The notes under the pieces were generated by a model, which had not been told where the DNA came from, did not search any database, and saw nothing but the letters and a program-made list of their open reading frames with translations. Below are positions 21,620-33,673 of a stretch of DNA of 64,000 nt, piece after piece. Location: NCBI GenBank assembly GCA_014622685.1, contig CP061275.1:1-64000 (forward strand). The letters run 5' to 3'. The position numbers and the translations under genes were made by a program. This DNA comes from Buchnera aphidicola (Pentalonia nigronervosa). GTDB taxonomy: Bacteria > Pseudomonadota > Gammaproteobacteria > Enterobacterales > Enterobacteriaceae. The stretch's first letter is position 1; each line of letters begins with the position of its first letter.

Positions 21620-22100
21620 ATATAAATTATTTTCATATTATGCAAATCGAATTTTAGAATTTATAATTCTAACGTTTTTTTATCATGTTAATATAGTAAT
21701 AGATATTAATTAACATTTATAAAATAAATTTTTCAAAAGAGCAATATTATTATTTTTAGCATTTGAATTTGTAATTGTCTTTCATTATGACAAATTTATA
21801 CATATTTTGTTTATTAATATTTTTATGATAAGATCTTTTTGGATTTAAAAAGAATAACAGTAATGAAATTAAATTCATGAATTTAGTTAATTTTATATGA
21901 TGATGTATATCGTATTTTTACAAAATATTATTATTCGGATCAAAAATATATTATTTTTAACAATCTTAACAATTATAGTTTAAATGAAATTGTTACATCA
22001 GTTATTTTTTTATTTTTTTTATATGTCTTCTTTTAAGAAGAGGCAAATAGTTTAAATTTACTTAAAAAAAATATTTCAATATTAGGATAAATTTTAAGAT
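21620..22100 (-). pseudogene. Eroded FMN adenylyltransferase half of ribF
   Basis: Directly upstream of the surviving kinase frame, and in the same frame, the bases 21673-21620 read VRIINSKIRFA-stop-YENNLYM. This aligns without gaps to the RibF linker VRISSTAVRQALADDNLAL; the TAA at 21640-21638 stands where leucine is expected. Further upstream the N-terminal nucleotidyltransferase half (with its NFDGVHRGH motif) cannot be traced, only loose fragments. Bases 22026-22041 form a 7-bp hairpin TCTTCTT-TT-AAGAAGA. The remaining bases to 22218 probably hold the rpsT promoter. Confidence 0.75.
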
Positions 22101-22218
22101 AGGAAAGCTTAATATTAATATTGTAAAAAAAATTAGTAATAAATATATTTTAATATATTTATAAATATTTGAGTGAAATATGAGTTTTTAACGCATAAAT
22201 TTTATATTGGGAACAAAA

Positions 22219-22488
22219 ATGGCGAATATTAAATCTTCTAAAAAACACGCATTTGTCTCTGAAAAACGTAGAATGCAAAATGCTAGTCGTCGTTCAATGG
22301 TGCGTACCTTTATTAAAAAAGTGTGTATGTTGATTGATTCTAAAAAAAAAGAATTAGCGCAAGATGCGTTTAAAAAAATGCAGTCTGTTATCGATAAACA
22401 TGTTAGTAAGGGTTTAATACATAAAAATAAAGCAGCGCGATATAAATCCAATCTATCATTAAAAATTTCTAGATTGCATAGAAATTAG
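22219..22488 (+). CDS. rpsT: 30S ribosomal protein S20
   Basis: S20 binds 16S rRNA early in 30S assembly. The 89-residue, lysine-rich protein starts [18 protein letters not shown] and has [15 protein letters not shown] and [15 protein letters not shown], nearly the E. coli sequence. The ATG at 22219 is chosen over an in-frame TTG four codons earlier because it gives the conserved MANIKS start. It is transcribed away from ribF and towards dnaJ. Confidence 0.96.
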   Translation: MANIKSSKKHAFVSEKRRMQNASRRSMVRTFIKKVCMLIDSKKKELAQDAFKKMQSVIDKHVSKGLIHKNKAARYKSNLSLKISRLHRN

Positions 22489-22501
22489 AAGTAATTTTTT
22501 G

Positions 22502-22530
22502 GTATTGCCTCTAATATTTAGAAGCAATAC
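22502..22530. terminator. Hairpin between convergent rpsT and dnaJ
   Basis: GTATTGC, one unpaired base, TCTAA, loop TAT, TTAGA, one unpaired base, GCAATAC gives a 12-bp stem with one mismatch, 14 bases after the rpsT stop and 12 bases before the dnaJ stop. There is no long T run on either side, so it may act as a bidirectional terminator or as an mRNA 3' end stabiliser. Confidence 0.6.
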
Positions 22531-22541
22531 TTAGAAATATT

Positions 22542-23675
22542 TTATTTAGTCAAATCATCAAAAAATCGTTTCACGCCGTCAAAAAACCTTTTTGATCGCG
22601 GACTATTTTGATCTCCTCGAAATCCGTTAAAACTATTTCCTAATTCATATAAAAGCTGTTTTTGCTTTTCGTTAAGATTTACTGGAGTTTCAACTACTAC
22701 ATGACATAATAAATCACCTTTTTGTCTGCTTTGTATTGATTTTACTCCACGTCCGCGAATACGAAATAATTTTCCTGATTGTGTTTCAGATGGTATTTTA
22801 AGCTTGATTCTTCCATCTAATGTTGGTACCTCTATTTCTCCTCCTAAAGCGGCCATAGAAAAATTTATTGGCACTTCACAATAAAGATTATTTCCCTCTC
22901 GTTCAAAGATAGGGTGTTTTTTAATAGCAATTTGTACATAAAGATCACCTGATGGTGCACCATGAGATCCAGCTTCACCTTCGTTATTTAATCGAATACG
23001 ATCATTATTATCTACACCAGGTGGAATTTTTACAGATAGTGTTTTATATGTTTCAATACGACCGTTTCCGTGACATATATTACATGGATTTTTAATTATC
23101 GTACCTATTCCTTGGCATGTTGGACATGATTGTTGAACTGTAAAAAATCCTTTTCGAATATGTACTTGTCTTTTGCCATGACATGTGGTACATATTTGAG
23201 GTTTAGTTCCAGAACGTGCTCCACTTCCGTAGCATGTTGTGCATGTTTGCATGGTTGGAATTTGAATTTCTTTTGTAATTCCCCTTACAGCTTCTTCTAA
23301 AAAAATTTCCATATTGTAACATAAATCTGATCCTTTTCGTGATCGGTTATTTTTGCTTCCGCCAAAGATATCACCAAAGACATCACCAAATATGTCACCG
23401 AAATCTGCAGTACTGGTAAATGTACTGTATGTACTATTATTTTGACCATTTTCAAAAGCTGCATGTCCATATTGATCATACGCAGAACGTTTTTCTGGAT
23501 CAATTAAAATTTCATATGCTTCTTTTATTTCTTTAAATTTTTCTTCGGTGTTTTTGTTACCTTGATTACGATCTGGGTGGTACTTAATCGCTAATCGTTT
23601 GTATGCTTTTTTAATGTCACGTTCTTGAGAAGATTTTGGAATTCCTAAAATTTGATAGTAGTCTTTTTTTACCAT
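22542..23675 (-). CDS. dnaJ: Co-chaperone DnaJ (Hsp40)
   Basis: DnaJ delivers clients to DnaK and stimulates its ATPase. From the ATG at 23675 ([11 protein letters not shown]) it is 377 residues; a start at 23702 would add nine residues with no family counterpart. Domains: J-domain with the HPD loop (KYHPDRNQG), a G/F linker rich in FGDIFGD repeats, the four zinc-finger repeats ([32 protein letters not shown]), two beta C-terminal domains with [13 protein letters not shown] and a dimerisation end. It follows dnaK across an 80-base spacer holding a strong hairpin. Confidence 0.97.
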   Translation of the reverse strand: MVKKDYYQILGIPKSSQERDIKKAYKRLAIKYHPDRNQGNKNTEEKFKEIKEAYEILIDPEKRSAYDQYGHAAFENGQNNSTYSTFTSTADFGDIFGDVFGDIFGGSKNNRSRKGSDLCYNMEIFLEEAVRGITKEIQIPTMQTCTTCYGSGARSGTKPQICTTCHGKRQVHIRKGFFTVQQSCPTCQGIGTIIKNPCNICHGNGRIETYKTLSVKIPPGVDNNDRIRLNNEGEAGSHGAPSGDLYVQIAIKKHPIFEREGNNLYCEVPINFSMAALGGEIEVPTLDGRIKLKIPSETQSGKLFRIRGRGVKSIQSRQKGDLLCHVVVETPVNLNEKQKQLLYELGNSFNGFRGDQNSPRSKRFFDGVKRFFDDLTK

Positions 23676-23704
23676 TCTTACTATGTCCTGATTTGAAAAC
23701 AATT

Positions 23705-23735
23705 ACACGGGCGTAAATTGTCTTTACGCCCGTGT
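23705..23735 (-). terminator. GC-rich hairpin between dnaK and dnaJ
   Basis: ACACGGGCGTAAA, loop TTGTC, TTTACGCCCGTGT forms a perfect 13-bp stem with eight G-C pairs, exceptional in this AT-rich genome. It lies 20 bases after the dnaK stop and 29 bases before the dnaJ ATG. The strand read by RNA polymerase continues AATTGTTTTC, so the T run is weak. It could partly terminate transcription, so that less dnaJ than dnaK is made, or block 3' exonuclease on processed dnaK mRNA. Confidence 0.75.
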
Positions 23736-23755
23736 CATTTTAAAGTTATTTGTAA

Positions 23756-25669
23756 TTACTTTTTAGAATCTTTAATTTCTTCAAATTCTGCATCAACAAC
23801 GTTTTCGTTTTTTTTTGTAGAGGATGTATGTGTTTTCTGCAAATTTTCTTCTGATTGTTTTGGATGTATTTTTGTTAGACTAGATGCACTTTTTAGAAGA
23901 ATTTGTATATTTTTTTCAATTTCAGATTTATTTTCACCTTTTAACGCATTTTCTAAATTGTCTAATGCTAGTTGAATGTCTTTTTTATCTTGCTCTTTGA
24001 TTACGTTCTTTTTTTCATTTAGTTGTTGTTTCGTGCTGTGAATTAATTGATCGCCTTGATTTCTTATTTGAATTAATTCTTCAAATTTTCGATCTGCTTC
24101 AGAATTTTCTTCTGCATCGTCGATCATTTTCTTGATTTCTTTTTCATTTAACCCTGATGACGCTTTAATGGTAATTTTTTGTTCTTTTCCAGTTTTTTTA
24201 TCTTTTGCTGAAACATGCAATATGCCGTCAGAATCAATGTCGAAAGTTACTTCAATTTGAGCTGTGCCGCGTGGTGCAGGTTCAATGCCATCTAAATTAA
24301 ACTGTCCTAAAGATTTATTGTCTAATGCTTTTTTTCGTTCGCCTTGCAATACATGTATGGTAACTGCTGATTGATTGTCTTCTGCTGTTGAAAATACTTG
24401 ACTATGTTTTGTAGGGATAGTTGTATTTTTATTTATAAGAGAAGTCATAACGCCTCCCATAGTTTCAATTCCAAGAGATAAGGGAGTTACATCCAGCAGT
24501 AATACATCTTTTACATCTCCAGATAAAACACCGCCCTGTACGGCTGCTCCAACTGCAACAGCTTCATCTGGATTAACATCTTTTCTTGGTTCTTTTCCAA
24601 AAAAAGAAGCGACTTTAGCTTGAACCATAGGCATTCTTGTTTGCCCGCCCACTAATATTACATCATGTATATTAGATACAGTAAGACCAGCATCTTTTAA
24701 TGCTGTTTTTAATGGTTCGATTGAACGTACTACTAAATCTTCAACTAAGGATTCTAATTTTGCTCGCGTGACTTTTATATTTAGATGTTTAGGCCCGTTT
24801 GAATCAGCGGTAATATACGGTAAATTGACATCTGTTTGTTGCGCTGATGATAGTTCTATTTTTGCTTTTTCTGCAGCTTCTTTTAAACGCTGCATAGACA
24901 ATGGATCATTTCTTAAATCTATACCTTGTTCTTTTTTAAATTCTTTGACTAAATAATTGATTAATCTGCTATCGAAATCTTCTCCGCCAAGATGGGTATC
25001 TCCATTAGTAGAAAGCACTTCAAATGTTTTTTCTTTATCTACATCGTCAATTTCAATAATTGATATATCAAATGTGCCTCCTCCTAAATCGTATACAGCT
25101 ATAGTTCTATTACCACTTCCCTTATCTAAACCATAAGCAAGAGCTGCTGCTGTTGGTTCGTTAATAATTCTTTTAACTTCTAGTCCAGCAATTCTTCCTG
25201 CATCTTTTGTTGCTTGACGTTGCGCGTCATTAAAATAAGCCGGTACTGTAATAACTGCTTCATGGATTGTTTCACCTAAATAATCTTCTGCAGTTTTTTT
25301 CATTTTTTTTAAAACTTCAGCAGAAATTTGAGGTGGTGCCATTTTTTGTTGTTTTACATTAATCCATGCATCACCGTTATCAGAATTAATAATTTTATAT
25401 GGCATAATTTGTATATCACGTTGTACTTCATTATCCTTAAATTTTCTTCCGATTAAACGTTTTATGGCAAATAATGTGTTTTTTGGATTTGTAATTGCTT
25501 GTCTTTTAGCTGGTTGTCCTACCAATATTTCGCCTTCTTGAGTATATGCAATAACTGAAGGTGTTGTACGATCTCCTTCTGCATTTTCTAAAACTCGGGG
25601 TTGATTGCCATCCATAATAGCGACGCAAGAGTTAGTTGTGCCCAGGTCGATACCAATAATTTTACCCAT
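23756..25669 (-). CDS. dnaK: Chaperone DnaK (Hsp70)
   Basis: ATP-driven Hsp70 that works with DnaJ and GrpE, all in this window. The 637-residue protein has [50 protein letters not shown] and [16 protein letters not shown] in the ATPase domain. The substrate-binding domain follows with [17 protein letters not shown] and GIPPAPRG-like GIEPAPRG, then a helical lid and an acidic end [11 protein letters not shown] sigma-32-type promoter lies about 115 bases upstream. Confidence 0.98.
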   Translation of the reverse strand: MGKIIGIDLGTTNSCVAIMDGNQPRVLENAEGDRTTPSVIAYTQEGEILVGQPAKRQAITNPKNTLFAIKRLIGRKFKDNEVQRDIQIMPYKIINSDNGDAWINVKQQKMAPPQISAEVLKKMKKTAEDYLGETIHEAVITVPAYFNDAQRQATKDAGRIAGLEVKRIINEPTAAALAYGLDKGSGNRTIAVYDLGGGTFDISIIEIDDVDKEKTFEVLSTNGDTHLGGEDFDSRLINYLVKEFKKEQGIDLRNDPLSMQRLKEAAEKAKIELSSAQQTDVNLPYITADSNGPKHLNIKVTRAKLESLVEDLVVRSIEPLKTALKDAGLTVSNIHDVILVGGQTRMPMVQAKVASFFGKEPRKDVNPDEAVAVGAAVQGGVLSGDVKDVLLLDVTPLSLGIETMGGVMTSLINKNTTIPTKHSQVFSTAEDNQSAVTIHVLQGERKKALDNKSLGQFNLDGIEPAPRGTAQIEVTFDIDSDGILHVSAKDKKTGKEQKITIKASSGLNEKEIKKMIDDAEENSEADRKFEELIQIRNQGDQLIHSTKQQLNEKKNVIKEQDKKDIQLALDNLENALKGENKSEIEKNIQILLKSASSLTKIHPKQSEENLQKTHTSSTKKNENVVDAEFEEIKDSKK

Positions 25670-25784
25670 ATACTTTTCTCCTATTTAATATTTTGATAAA
25701 TTAGTTTCATAATTTTATGTCGATTTTTTTAAACTGATAACATAAAAATTGTATCTTATTTATCTGTAATATTGAATGATTATT

Positions 25785-25812
25785 AGATGGGGTCTTTTTT
25801 TGAAGCATCAAG
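25785..25812 (-). promoter_or_regulatory. Heat-shock (sigma-32) promoter of dnaKJ
   Basis: Read on the minus strand, CCTTGATG (the CTTGATG -35 at 25812-25806), a 13-base spacer, and CCCCATCT (-10, from 25792) match the sigma-32 consensus CTTGAAA-N13-CCCCATnT closely. The G/C block stands out in its AT-rich surroundings. Predicted transcription starts near 25778, about 110 bases before the dnaK ATG. The same 325-base divergent gap (25670-25994) must also carry the nuo promoter; an AAGGCG Shine-Dalgarno precedes nuoA. Confidence 0.8.
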
Positions 25813-25994
25813 GGTTTGTATCAAAAAAAACAAATTTTAAATAATTGTTATTTTCGTAGAAAGATTTTTTTTATGGTATTTTATAAAGTAGATTGGAATT
25901 GCATGTTAATATTTTATATATGTATTATAAATTTGAATTTATAAAAAATATATTCAATAAAATATATGTTTAATATTTTAATAAGGCGTATTTG

Positions 25995-26369
25995 ATGAGA
26001 CACGAATTAGTGTTTATAGAACATTTATCTTTTCTTTTTTTTATGATTATTGCATTAGGTTTTTGCATGTTTTTGTTATTACTGAGTTGGGTGTTAGGAG
26101 GTAGAGCAACATCTAAAAACAAAAATACGCCTTTTGAATCAGGAATTATTTCTACTGGTACTGCTGAAGTTCAGTTCTCAGCAAAATTTTATTTAATCGC
26201 TATGTTTTTCGTAGTTTTTGATGTTGAGTCGTTATATTTATATGCATGGTCTATTAGTATATATGAATCAGGATGGATCGGATTTTATGCATCTGCGATT
26301 TTTATCTTTTCTATCATATTAGCATTGTTTTATCTTAATCGTATTAAGGCATTAAATTTACCTTCATAA
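25995..26369 (+). CDS. nuoA: NADH-quinone oxidoreductase subunit A
   Basis: Membrane subunit of complex I. The 124-residue protein has three hydrophobic helices and the conserved PFESGI and FYLIAMFFVVFDVESLYLYAW stretches. The ATG at 25995 follows AAGGCG by seven bases; the TTG just before it is an alternative. It lacks the C-terminal extension of the 147-residue E. coli protein. First gene of the nuo operon, transcribed divergently from dnaK. Confidence 0.96.
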   Translation: MRHELVFIEHLSFLFFMIIALGFCMFLLLLSWVLGGRATSKNKNTPFESGIISTGTAEVQFSAKFYLIAMFFVVFDVESLYLYAWSISIYESGWIGFYASAIFIFSIILALFYLNRIKALNLPS

Positions 26370-26480
26370 GAAAATGGATTTTATTATAAAATTACCTATT
26401 ATTTTATACATAATATTATCTTCTTACAATTTTATTTTTTAGTTAAAAACAATTTATTTTAAATAATATGAGAATATAAT

Positions 26481-27146
26481 ATGGACTATACTCTAACTAA
26501 GATAGATATAAGTAATACGAAGAAAAAATATCCAAGACAAATCGGTATTTCTGTATCAGATCCGATTGAAGAATACTTAAAAACAAATGTTTTTTTAGGA
26601 ACAATTAAGAAATTATTACATAAACTAGTTAATTGGGGCAGAAAGAATTCGTTGTGGCCTTATAATTTTGGGCTATCTTGTTGTTACGTAGAAATGGTAT
26701 CTTCTTTTACTTCTGTGCATGATGTTGCGCGTTTTGGTGCGGAAGTATTGCGCGCTTCTCCTAGACAAGCAGACGTTATGATTATCGCTGGCACACCATT
26801 TATAAAAATGGCTCCTATTATTCAAAGATTATACGATCAAATGTTAGAACCAAAATGGGTAATTTCTATGGGTGCATGTGCTAATTCTGGGGGGATGTAT
26901 GACATTTATTCTGTCGTTCAAGGTGTTGACAAATTTTTACCAGTAGATATTTACGTACCTGGTTGTCCACCTAGACCTGAGGCGTATATGCAAGCATTGA
27001 TGTTATTGCAAGAATTAATCACTCAAGAACGACGACCTTTATCTTGGGTGGTAGGCGAACAAGGTGTATATCGCAAAAAAATGTTATCCGAGAAGCATAA
27101 AAAACGAGGAAAAAGAATTAAAATAAAAAATTTGCCAATTGTATGA
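26481..27146 (+). CDS. nuoB: NADH-quinone oxidoreductase subunit B
   Basis: Peripheral-arm subunit that holds the terminal [4Fe-4S] cluster N2, which reduces quinone. The 221-residue protein has the adjacent cysteines in [47 protein letters not shown] and [13 protein letters not shown]. It lies 111 bases after nuoA and 98 before nuoCD, longer spacers than elsewhere in the operon. Confidence 0.97.
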   Translation: MDYTLTKIDISNTKKKYPRQIGISVSDPIEEYLKTNVFLGTIKKLLHKLVNWGRKNSLWPYNFGLSCCYVEMVSSFTSVHDVARFGAEVLRASPRQADVMIIAGTPFIKMAPIIQRLYDQMLEPKWVISMGACANSGGMYDIYSVVQGVDKFLPVDIYVPGCPPRPEAYMQALMLLQELITQERRPLSWVVGEQGVYRKKMLSEKHKKRGKRIKIKNLPIV

Positions 27147-27244
27147 AATATTTCATCTTCTTTTATTTAAATATATGTCAATATTATAAAAATTATTTGT
27201 TTAAAACAATAGTAATTGATAGCAGATTTTGTTGAAAAATTATC

Positions 27245-29014
27245 ATGTCTAAAAAAAATAATACATTAGATCCAATAGATCCAATCATACAAAAATTAAT
27301 ATATGCTTTTGGTGAACAGGCTTGTTTTTTTCAATCAACTCGGACTGGTTGTCCTGTCGTGTGGATTCATAAAACATTACTTTTAAAAATTGGAAAATTT
27401 TTATTTAATATATCTAAACCGTATATTATGTTGTATGATTTGCATGGTATAGATGAACGTATTCGAATACATCGTCAAAATTTACCTAAATCGGATTTTT
27501 CAGTTTTTTATCATTTAATATCAATTGAGCGAAATTCTGATATTATGATAAAAGTTCCCTTGTTAGAAAATGATTTAACTTTACCAACATTTACCAGTTT
27601 ATTTCCAAATGCTAATTGGTATGAGCGTGAAATATGGGATATGTTTGGAATTGTGTTTAAACAGCATCCCAATCTAACTCGTATAATTATGCCCAGCACA
27701 TGGGTAGGTCATCCATTAAGAAAAAATTATGTTGCGAGAGCAACTGAATATAAACCTTTTTTTTTCAATGAAGAAAAAGAAGATGTAGAAATGGGAAGTT
27801 TAAAGTTTGAACCAGAATTTTGGGGAATGAAACGAAAAAACAATGATGTTGATTTCATGTTTTTAAATTTAGGGCCGAATCATCCTGCTTCTCATGGTGC
27901 TTTTAGAATTATTTTGCAATTAGATGGAGAAAATATTGTCGATTGTGTGCCTGATATTGGTTATCATCATCGTGGAGCTGAAAAAATGGCAGAACGTCAG
28001 TCATGGCATAGTTATATTCCATACACTGACCGTATTGAATATCTTGGTGGATGTGTCAATGAAATGCCATATGTTTTGGCTGTTGAAAAATTAGCAAATA
28101 TTTCTGTTCCAGAAAAAGTAGAAGTCATTCGTGTCATGTTATCAGAATTATTTCGTATTAATAGTCATTTATTATATATTTCTACGTTTATTCAAGATGT
28201 TGGTTGTATGACACCTGTGTTTTTTGCGTTTACAGATCGACAAAAAATTTATGATGTCATTGAATTTATTACAGGTGCGCGTATGCACCCTGCTTGGTTT
28301 CGTATTGGTGGTGTTGCTCATGATTTACCGAAAGGTTGGAATTTGAAATTGCAAGAATTTCTTCAATGGATGCCAAAACGATTAAAATATTATGTACAAT
28401 CAGCTTTAAAGAATAGTATTTTGATTAATCGTTCTAAAGGTGTAGCGCAATACAAACAAAAAGAAGCGTTACAATGGGGTATAACAGGATCTGGTTTGCG
28501 TGCAACAGGGTTAGATTTTGATGTAAGAAAATGGCGTCCATATTCTGGATATGAAAACTATACTTTTCATGTACCAGTCGGGAATGGAGTAAGTGATGCT
28601 TATTCAAGAGTAATGATTAAAGTTGAAGAAATTTATCAAAGTTTGATTATTTTAGAACAATGTTTAAAAAATATGCCAGCAGGTCCATATAAATCAGAGC
28701 ACCCGTTAACTACACCTCCACTTAAAGAGCGTGTTTTACAAGATATTGATACTATGATTACACACTTTTTACAAGTATCATGGGGCCCAATAATGCCAGC
28801 AAACGAAAGTTTTCAAATGATTGAAGCAACGAAAGGTATTAATAGTTATTATTTAATCAGCGATGGTGGCACGATGAGTTATCGAACAAGAATACGCACA
28901 CCGAGCTTTCCTCATTTACAACAAATACCTTCAGTAATTCGGGGTAGTTTAATATCTGACTTAATCGTATATTTAGGAAGTATAGATTTTGTAATGTCAG
29001 ATGTGGATAGATAA
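27245..29014 (+). CDS. nuoC: NADH-quinone oxidoreductase fused subunit C/D
   Basis: The 589-residue protein joins NuoC (30 kDa type, about residues 1-180, with [12 protein letters not shown] and HPLRKNY) and NuoD (49 kDa type, with [38 protein letters not shown], and a C-terminal [10 protein letters not shown]...[19 protein letters not shown]). The fusion is the one seen in E. coli and relatives. NuoD forms part of the quinone pocket next to NuoB. It is followed by nuoE after 45 bases. Confidence 0.97.
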   Translation: MSKKNNTLDPIDPIIQKLIYAFGEQACFFQSTRTGCPVVWIHKTLLLKIGKFLFNISKPYIMLYDLHGIDERIRIHRQNLPKSDFSVFYHLISIERNSDIMIKVPLLENDLTLPTFTSLFPNANWYEREIWDMFGIVFKQHPNLTRIIMPSTWVGHPLRKNYVARATEYKPFFFNEEKEDVEMGSLKFEPEFWGMKRKNNDVDFMFLNLGPNHPASHGAFRIILQLDGENIVDCVPDIGYHHRGAEKMAERQSWHSYIPYTDRIEYLGGCVNEMPYVLAVEKLANISVPEKVEVIRVMLSELFRINSHLLYISTFIQDVGCMTPVFFAFTDRQKIYDVIEFITGARMHPAWFRIGGVAHDLPKGWNLKLQEFLQWMPKRLKYYVQSALKNSILINRSKGVAQYKQKEALQWGITGSGLRATGLDFDVRKWRPYSGYENYTFHVPVGNGVSDAYSRVMIKVEEIYQSLIILEQCLKNMPAGPYKSEHPLTTPPLKERVLQDIDTMITHFLQVSWGPIMPANESFQMIEATKGINSYYLISDGGTMSYRTRIRTPSFPHLQQIPSVIRGSLISDLIVYLGSIDFVMSDVDR

Positions 29015-29059
29015 CATGCATAAAAAAAAAATAGATTTCGAGAAATTAAAACACATTTC

Positions 29060-29524
29060 ATGCTAACAAAAGAAGAAGTATGCGCAATAGAAAGTCAAAA
29101 AAAATATTATGAAAATTCTCGTTCTGTTGTGATAGAAGCATTAAAAATTGTTCAAAAAAAACGAGGTTGGATTTCTGATCCAGTAATTTTTTCTATTGCA
29201 AAAATATTAAATATTTATCCTAGTGAAGTGGACGAAGTAGCTACTTTTTATAGTCAGATTTTTCGTTCTCCAGTTGGACGAAATGTAATTCGCTATTGTG
29301 ATAGTGTTGTTTGTTTTTTAACAGGTTATCAAAACATTGAACTTTTTTTAAAAAGTTATCTAAAAATTAACATTGGCGAAACGACGCCAGACAACCGATT
29401 TACTTTATTACCAGTGTGTTGTTTAGGTAATTGCGATAACAGTCCAACGATGATGGTTAATGAAGATACATATTCCAATGTAACTCCAGAATCTATACCG
29501 TATTTATTGGAATCATATAAATGA
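29060..29524 (+). CDS. nuoE: NADH-quinone oxidoreductase subunit E
   Basis: Thioredoxin-like subunit of the NADH-oxidising module with a [2Fe-2S] cluster (N1a). The 154-residue protein shows [30 protein letters not shown], and the cluster cysteines in [11 protein letters not shown] (two) and [16 protein letters not shown]. Its TGA overlaps the nuoF ATG (ATGA), so translation is coupled. Confidence 0.96.
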   Translation: MLTKEEVCAIESQKKYYENSRSVVIEALKIVQKKRGWISDPVIFSIAKILNIYPSEVDEVATFYSQIFRSPVGRNVIRYCDSVVCFLTGYQNIELFLKSYLKINIGETTPDNRFTLLPVCCLGNCDNSPTMMVNEDTYSNVTPESIPYLLESYK

Positions 29525-30804
29525 ATAAAATTTTGCATACTGCTGAAACACATCCATTGACCTGGTGGTTTAATAATAAAAAAAAAACTGTTTGGATAGA
29601 AGAATATCGAAAAAAAAATGGATACGTTGCTTTCGAAAAAGTTTTAAAAGATATGTCTCCAAAAGATGTTATCAATATGATCCAGGAATCTGGTTTGAAA
29701 GGCAGAGGAGGGGCTGGATTTTCTACTGGTTTAAAATGGAGCTTAATGTCTAAAAATAAGACTAGTAATGTTCGTTATTTGATTTGTAATGCTGATGAAA
29801 TGGAACCAGGTACTTATAAAGATAGGTTATTGATAGAACGAGTACCGCATCAATTAATTGAAGGTGTTTTGTTAACAGCTTTTGCTTTGAACGTATCTCG
29901 TAGTTACATTTTTTTAAGAGGAGAATATGTTCAAGCTGAATTAATTTTAAAAAAATCAATTCAGCAAGCGATAAAATTTGGTTATATTGGTTCTAATGTT
30001 TTAGGAACTGGTTTACATTTTGATATTGTTTTACATACTGGCGCAGGTCGTTATATTTGCGGAGAAGAAACTGCATTAATAAACTCATTAGAGGGTCGTC
30101 GAGCAAATCCAAGATCAAAACCGCCATTTCCAGCTGTTTTTGGATTATGGGGTAAACCAACGTGTGTTAATAACGTCGAAACATTATCTAATGTTCCCAG
30201 TATTATATTGCATGGTGTAAAATGGTATAAAAACTTGTCTAATAGTTGTGATTCTGGCACAAAATTAATGGGATTTTCAGGAAACGTGAAAAATCCTGGT
30301 GTTTGGGAATTGCCATTTGGAGTTACCGCTCGTGAAATATTAGAAGATTATTCTGGTGGTATGAAATCAGGATTACGTTTAAAAACTTGGCAACCTGGTG
30401 GTGCTGGAACAAGTTTTTTAACTGAATCTAATTTAGATTTACCAATGGATTTCAGTAATATACAGAAGTCGGGTAGTCGTTTAGGAACAGCTATTGCTAT
30501 GGCTGTTGATCATACGATAAATATGGTATCTCTAGTGTACAATTTAGAACAATTTTTTTCTCGTGAATCGTGTGGATTTTGCACTCCATGTCGAGATGGT
30601 TTGCCTTGGATAGTAAGAATATTGCACAATTTAAAAAATAAAAAGGGTCATAAAAATGACATAAATATTTTAGAACGATTATGTCGGCATTTAGGTCCTG
30701 GAAAAACGTTTTGTGCTCATGCTCCAGGCGCAATTGCACCATTGCAAAGCGCAATGAAACATTTTCGTTCTGAATTTGAATTAGGTATTAATTCAAAAAA
30801 ATGA
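29521..30804 (+). CDS. nuoF: NADH-quinone oxidoreductase subunit F (FMN/NADH-binding)
   Basis: Entry point for electrons: binds NADH and FMN and holds [4Fe-4S] cluster N3. The 427-residue protein has [16 protein letters not shown] (FMN/NADH glycine-rich loop), [48 protein letters not shown] and the cluster motif [12 protein letters not shown] with a fourth cysteine in [10 protein letters not shown]. Its need for FMN makes the surviving riboflavin-kinase half of ribF relevant. Confidence 0.97.
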   Translation: MNKILHTAETHPLTWWFNNKKKTVWIEEYRKKNGYVAFEKVLKDMSPKDVINMIQESGLKGRGGAGFSTGLKWSLMSKNKTSNVRYLICNADEMEPGTYKDRLLIERVPHQLIEGVLLTAFALNVSRSYIFLRGEYVQAELILKKSIQQAIKFGYIGSNVLGTGLHFDIVLHTGAGRYICGEETALINSLEGRRANPRSKPPFPAVFGLWGKPTCVNNVETLSNVPSIILHGVKWYKNLSNSCDSGTKLMGFSGNVKNPGVWELPFGVTAREILEDYSGGMKSGLRLKTWQPGGAGTSFLTESNLDLPMDFSNIQKSGSRLGTAIAMAVDHTINMVSLVYNLEQFFSRESCGFCTPCRDGLPWIVRILHNLKNKKGHKNDINILERLCRHLGPGKTFCAHAPGAIAPLQSAMKHFRSEFELGINSKK

Positions 30805-30940
30805 GATATTAATAAAATATTGATATTTACTTTTTTAAGATGTAAATTTGCGTCGATAGAATTTAATATATAAATTATATAAATCAAGATTAACTATAAA
30901 ATTTTTTATTTTAGAAGAAGAAATTTGGAATAATTTTATT

Positions 30941-33673
30941 ATGGCTAGAATTTATGTCGATGGAAAAATGTATTATGCAAGTGAATCAGACAATTTATTG
31001 CAAGCATGTCTATCAATAGGTATCGATATTCCTTATTTTTGTTGGCATCCGTTACTCGGTAGTGTAGGTGTATGTCGACAGTGTGCAGTCACACAGTATA
31101 GTAATAAATTGGATTGTTCTGGTCGGTTAGTGATGTCTTGTATGACACCTGTTACTGACGGTTCTATAATTTCTATTATGAACAATGAATCTATTGCTTT
31201 TCGTAGTGCAATTGTCGAATTATTATTAACGAATCATCCTCATGATTGTCCAATATGTGAAGAAGGTGGTCACTGTCATTTACAAGATATGACTGTAATG
31301 AATAAGCATAATATTCGAAGTTATAAATTTAAAAAACGTACTCATAAAAATCAATATTTAGGTCCCTTTATTAAGCATACAATGAATCGATGCATTGGAT
31401 GTTATCGTTGTGTACGATACTATAAAGATTATGCAGACGGTGCAGATCTTGGTGTATATGGTGCTAACAATAATATTTATTTTGGTCGTCCAGAAGATGG
31501 AGTTTTAGAAAGTGAACATTCCGGTAATTTAATCGAAATATGCCCAACTGGTGTATTTACTGATAAAACTCATTCTAAAAAATATAATAGAAAATGGGAT
31601 ATGCAATATGCTCCTAGCATTTGTCAAAACTGCAGTGTTGGTTGTAACATTAGTATTGGTGAACGTGCAGGTGAAATTCGACGTGTAGAAAATAGATATC
31701 ATGCTGATATAAATCATTATTTGATTTGTGATCTTGGTCGTTTTGGATATTCTCATACTGATTTAAAGTTACGTCCTAAAAAACCTATGTTAAAAAAGAA
31801 ACATGCAGTTGTTCTAAATTTTAATACAGCCATTGATTTGGGTGTTAGTTTTTTTAAAAAATACAAAAATGTTATTGGCGTTGGTTCAGCTCGATCAAGT
31901 TTGGAAAATAATTTTTCTTTAAAAGAATTAGTCGGAGCAGAAAATTTTTCACATGGTTTACTTGAGAAAGAAGAACAATGTATTAAATTAATCTTAGATG
32001 TTTTAAAACACGACAATATTTATATTCCATCTTTAAAAGAAATTGAAAGCTACGATGTTATTTTAGTTCTTGGTGAAGATTTAACTCAAACATCAGCACG
32101 CGTTGCATTAGCTATTCGTCAAGCTATGAAAAAAAAAGCACAAGATACAGCAAATTTATATGGAATTGAGAAATGGAATGCTGTATCAATATCTCATATT
32201 TCAGAAAACGTAAAAAATTTTCTTTATGTCATGCATACACATGAAAATAAATTAGATGATATTTCTGATTGGAGTTATTTTGCTACTATTCATGACCAAA
32301 TATCTTTATCGTGTGCTATTATTCATGAATTGGATAAAAAATATCCAAAAATTTATAATTTAAATGATACGTTGACTAGTAAAGTGTCGCTAATTGCAAA
32401 CAAATTAATTTCTGCAAAAAAATCATTAATTATTTCAGGTTCGCATTCTTTTAATGCGTCGATTATACAATCCGCTGTAAATATAGCCAAAGCTATCAAG
32501 AAAAACAATATTTGTGCACATGTCGGTCTGACTCTTTTAACATCGTCTGCTAATTCTTTAGGTGTAATGTTAATTGGTGGCATGTCTATAGAAAATGTGT
32601 TAAATAAACTTAACACACAACAAGCGGATGCAATCATTTTTATGGAATACGATCTATATCGTTTTATTGCGAAATATGATTGTGATATGATTTTAAAAAA
32701 TAAAAAAAACGTAATTGTATTAGATCATCAGTACACTAAAACATACAAATATTCAAATATTTCTTTGCCGTCTGTAAATTTTACAGAAAGTTCAGGTACA
32801 ATAATAAATTTTGAAGGAAGAGCTCAGCGTTTTTTTCAATCTTATGATCCTCTTTTTTACGATGATGCTAATTGTCTTTTTGATAGTTGGAAATGGTTAC
32901 ATCATTTAAAGTCGAGAATTGATAATAAAGAAATATCTTGGAAGAAATTAGATGATGTAATTGCTGCATATTCTAAAAAATATTTAGATTTAAAAGAAAT
33001 TGTATTAAACGAACCAAATTCTTATTTTCGTATTCATGATCAAAAAATAGCTAGATCTCCTATCAGATTCAGTGGTAGAACTGCGTTACGTTCTAATATT
33101 AATATACATGAACCCCGTCAATCTCAAGATAAAAATACTATGTTTTCATTTTCTATGGAAGGTTATAATCAACCGAATCCATTGTTACGGCATATTCCGT
33201 TTGCATGGTATCCTGGATGGAATTCGCCTCAAGCATGGAATAAATTTCAAGAAAAAGTTGGTCGTGATTTAATATCCGGTAATTCAGGAACTCATATTTT
33301 TAAATATAGAACTAAAATAGATAGATCGTATTTTAATATAATTATAAAAAATGTAAAAAACACAAAATGCTGGAGAATAATCCCGTATTACAATCTTTTT
33401 GGAAATGAGGAAATGACGCAATATTGCACATTAGTTCAACAGCGCGTACCATTAGCATATGCTTTAATCAGTAAACTAGATGCCAGTGAGTTAAATTTAA
33501 ACAATAGAGATGAAATGATTGAATTTAATTGTTTTAATACAAGTTATCGTTTAAATGTACATTTTTCAAATAAATTAAGACCGAAACAAATCGGGTTACC
33601 AATAGGTCGACGAGGTTTTCCTGCAGTGTTAGTTGGAAAAAAGATAAAATATTTAAGGAAATATATGCGATGA
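30941..33673 (+). CDS. nuoG: NADH-quinone oxidoreductase subunit G
   Basis: Largest subunit of the NADH arm. At 910 residues it matches E. coli (908). The N-terminus holds a ferredoxin-type [2Fe-2S] site ([17 protein letters not shown]), then [17 protein letters not shown] and [27 protein letters not shown] motif at about residue 229, with a later cysteine (LICDLGRFG), corresponds to the extra N7 cluster found in enterobacteria. The rest is the molybdopterin-oxidoreductase-like domain without its cofactor. The stop overlaps the nuoH ATG (ATGA). Confidence 0.97.
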   Translation: MARIYVDGKMYYASESDNLLQACLSIGIDIPYFCWHPLLGSVGVCRQCAVTQYSNKLDCSGRLVMSCMTPVTDGSIISIMNNESIAFRSAIVELLLTNHPHDCPICEEGGHCHLQDMTVMNKHNIRSYKFKKRTHKNQYLGPFIKHTMNRCIGCYRCVRYYKDYADGADLGVYGANNNIYFGRPEDGVLESEHSGNLIEICPTGVFTDKTHSKKYNRKWDMQYAPSICQNCSVGCNISIGERAGEIRRVENRYHADINHYLICDLGRFGYSHTDLKLRPKKPMLKKKHAVVLNFNTAIDLGVSFFKKYKNVIGVGSARSSLENNFSLKELVGAENFSHGLLEKEEQCIKLILDVLKHDNIYIPSLKEIESYDVILVLGEDLTQTSARVALAIRQAMKKKAQDTANLYGIEKWNAVSISHISENVKNFLYVMHTHENKLDDISDWSYFATIHDQISLSCAIIHELDKKYPKIYNLNDTLTSKVSLIANKLISAKKSLIISGSHSFNASIIQSAVNIAKAIKKNNICAHVGLTLLTSSANSLGVMLIGGMSIENVLNKLNTQQADAIIFMEYDLYRFIAKYDCDMILKNKKNVIVLDHQYTKTYKYSNISLPSVNFTESSGTIINFEGRAQRFFQSYDPLFYDDANCLFDSWKWLHHLKSRIDNKEISWKKLDDVIAAYSKKYLDLKEIVLNEPNSYFRIHDQKIARSPIRFSGRTALRSNINIHEPRQSQDKNTMFSFSMEGYNQPNPLLRHIPFAWYPGWNSPQAWNKFQEKVGRDLISGNSGTHIFKYRTKIDRSYFNIIIKNVKNTKCWRIIPYYNLFGNEEMTQYCTLVQQRVPLAYALISKLDASELNLNNRDEMIEFNCFNTSYRLNVHFSNKLRPKQIGLPIGRRGFPAVLVGKKIKYLRKYMR

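Noticed and set aside
22026..22041. Hairpin TCTTCTT-TT-AAGAAGA upstream of rpsT as an S20 autoregulatory site.
   Set aside because: A two-base loop is not stable as RNA and it is about 180 bases from the start codon; nothing supports a regulatory role.
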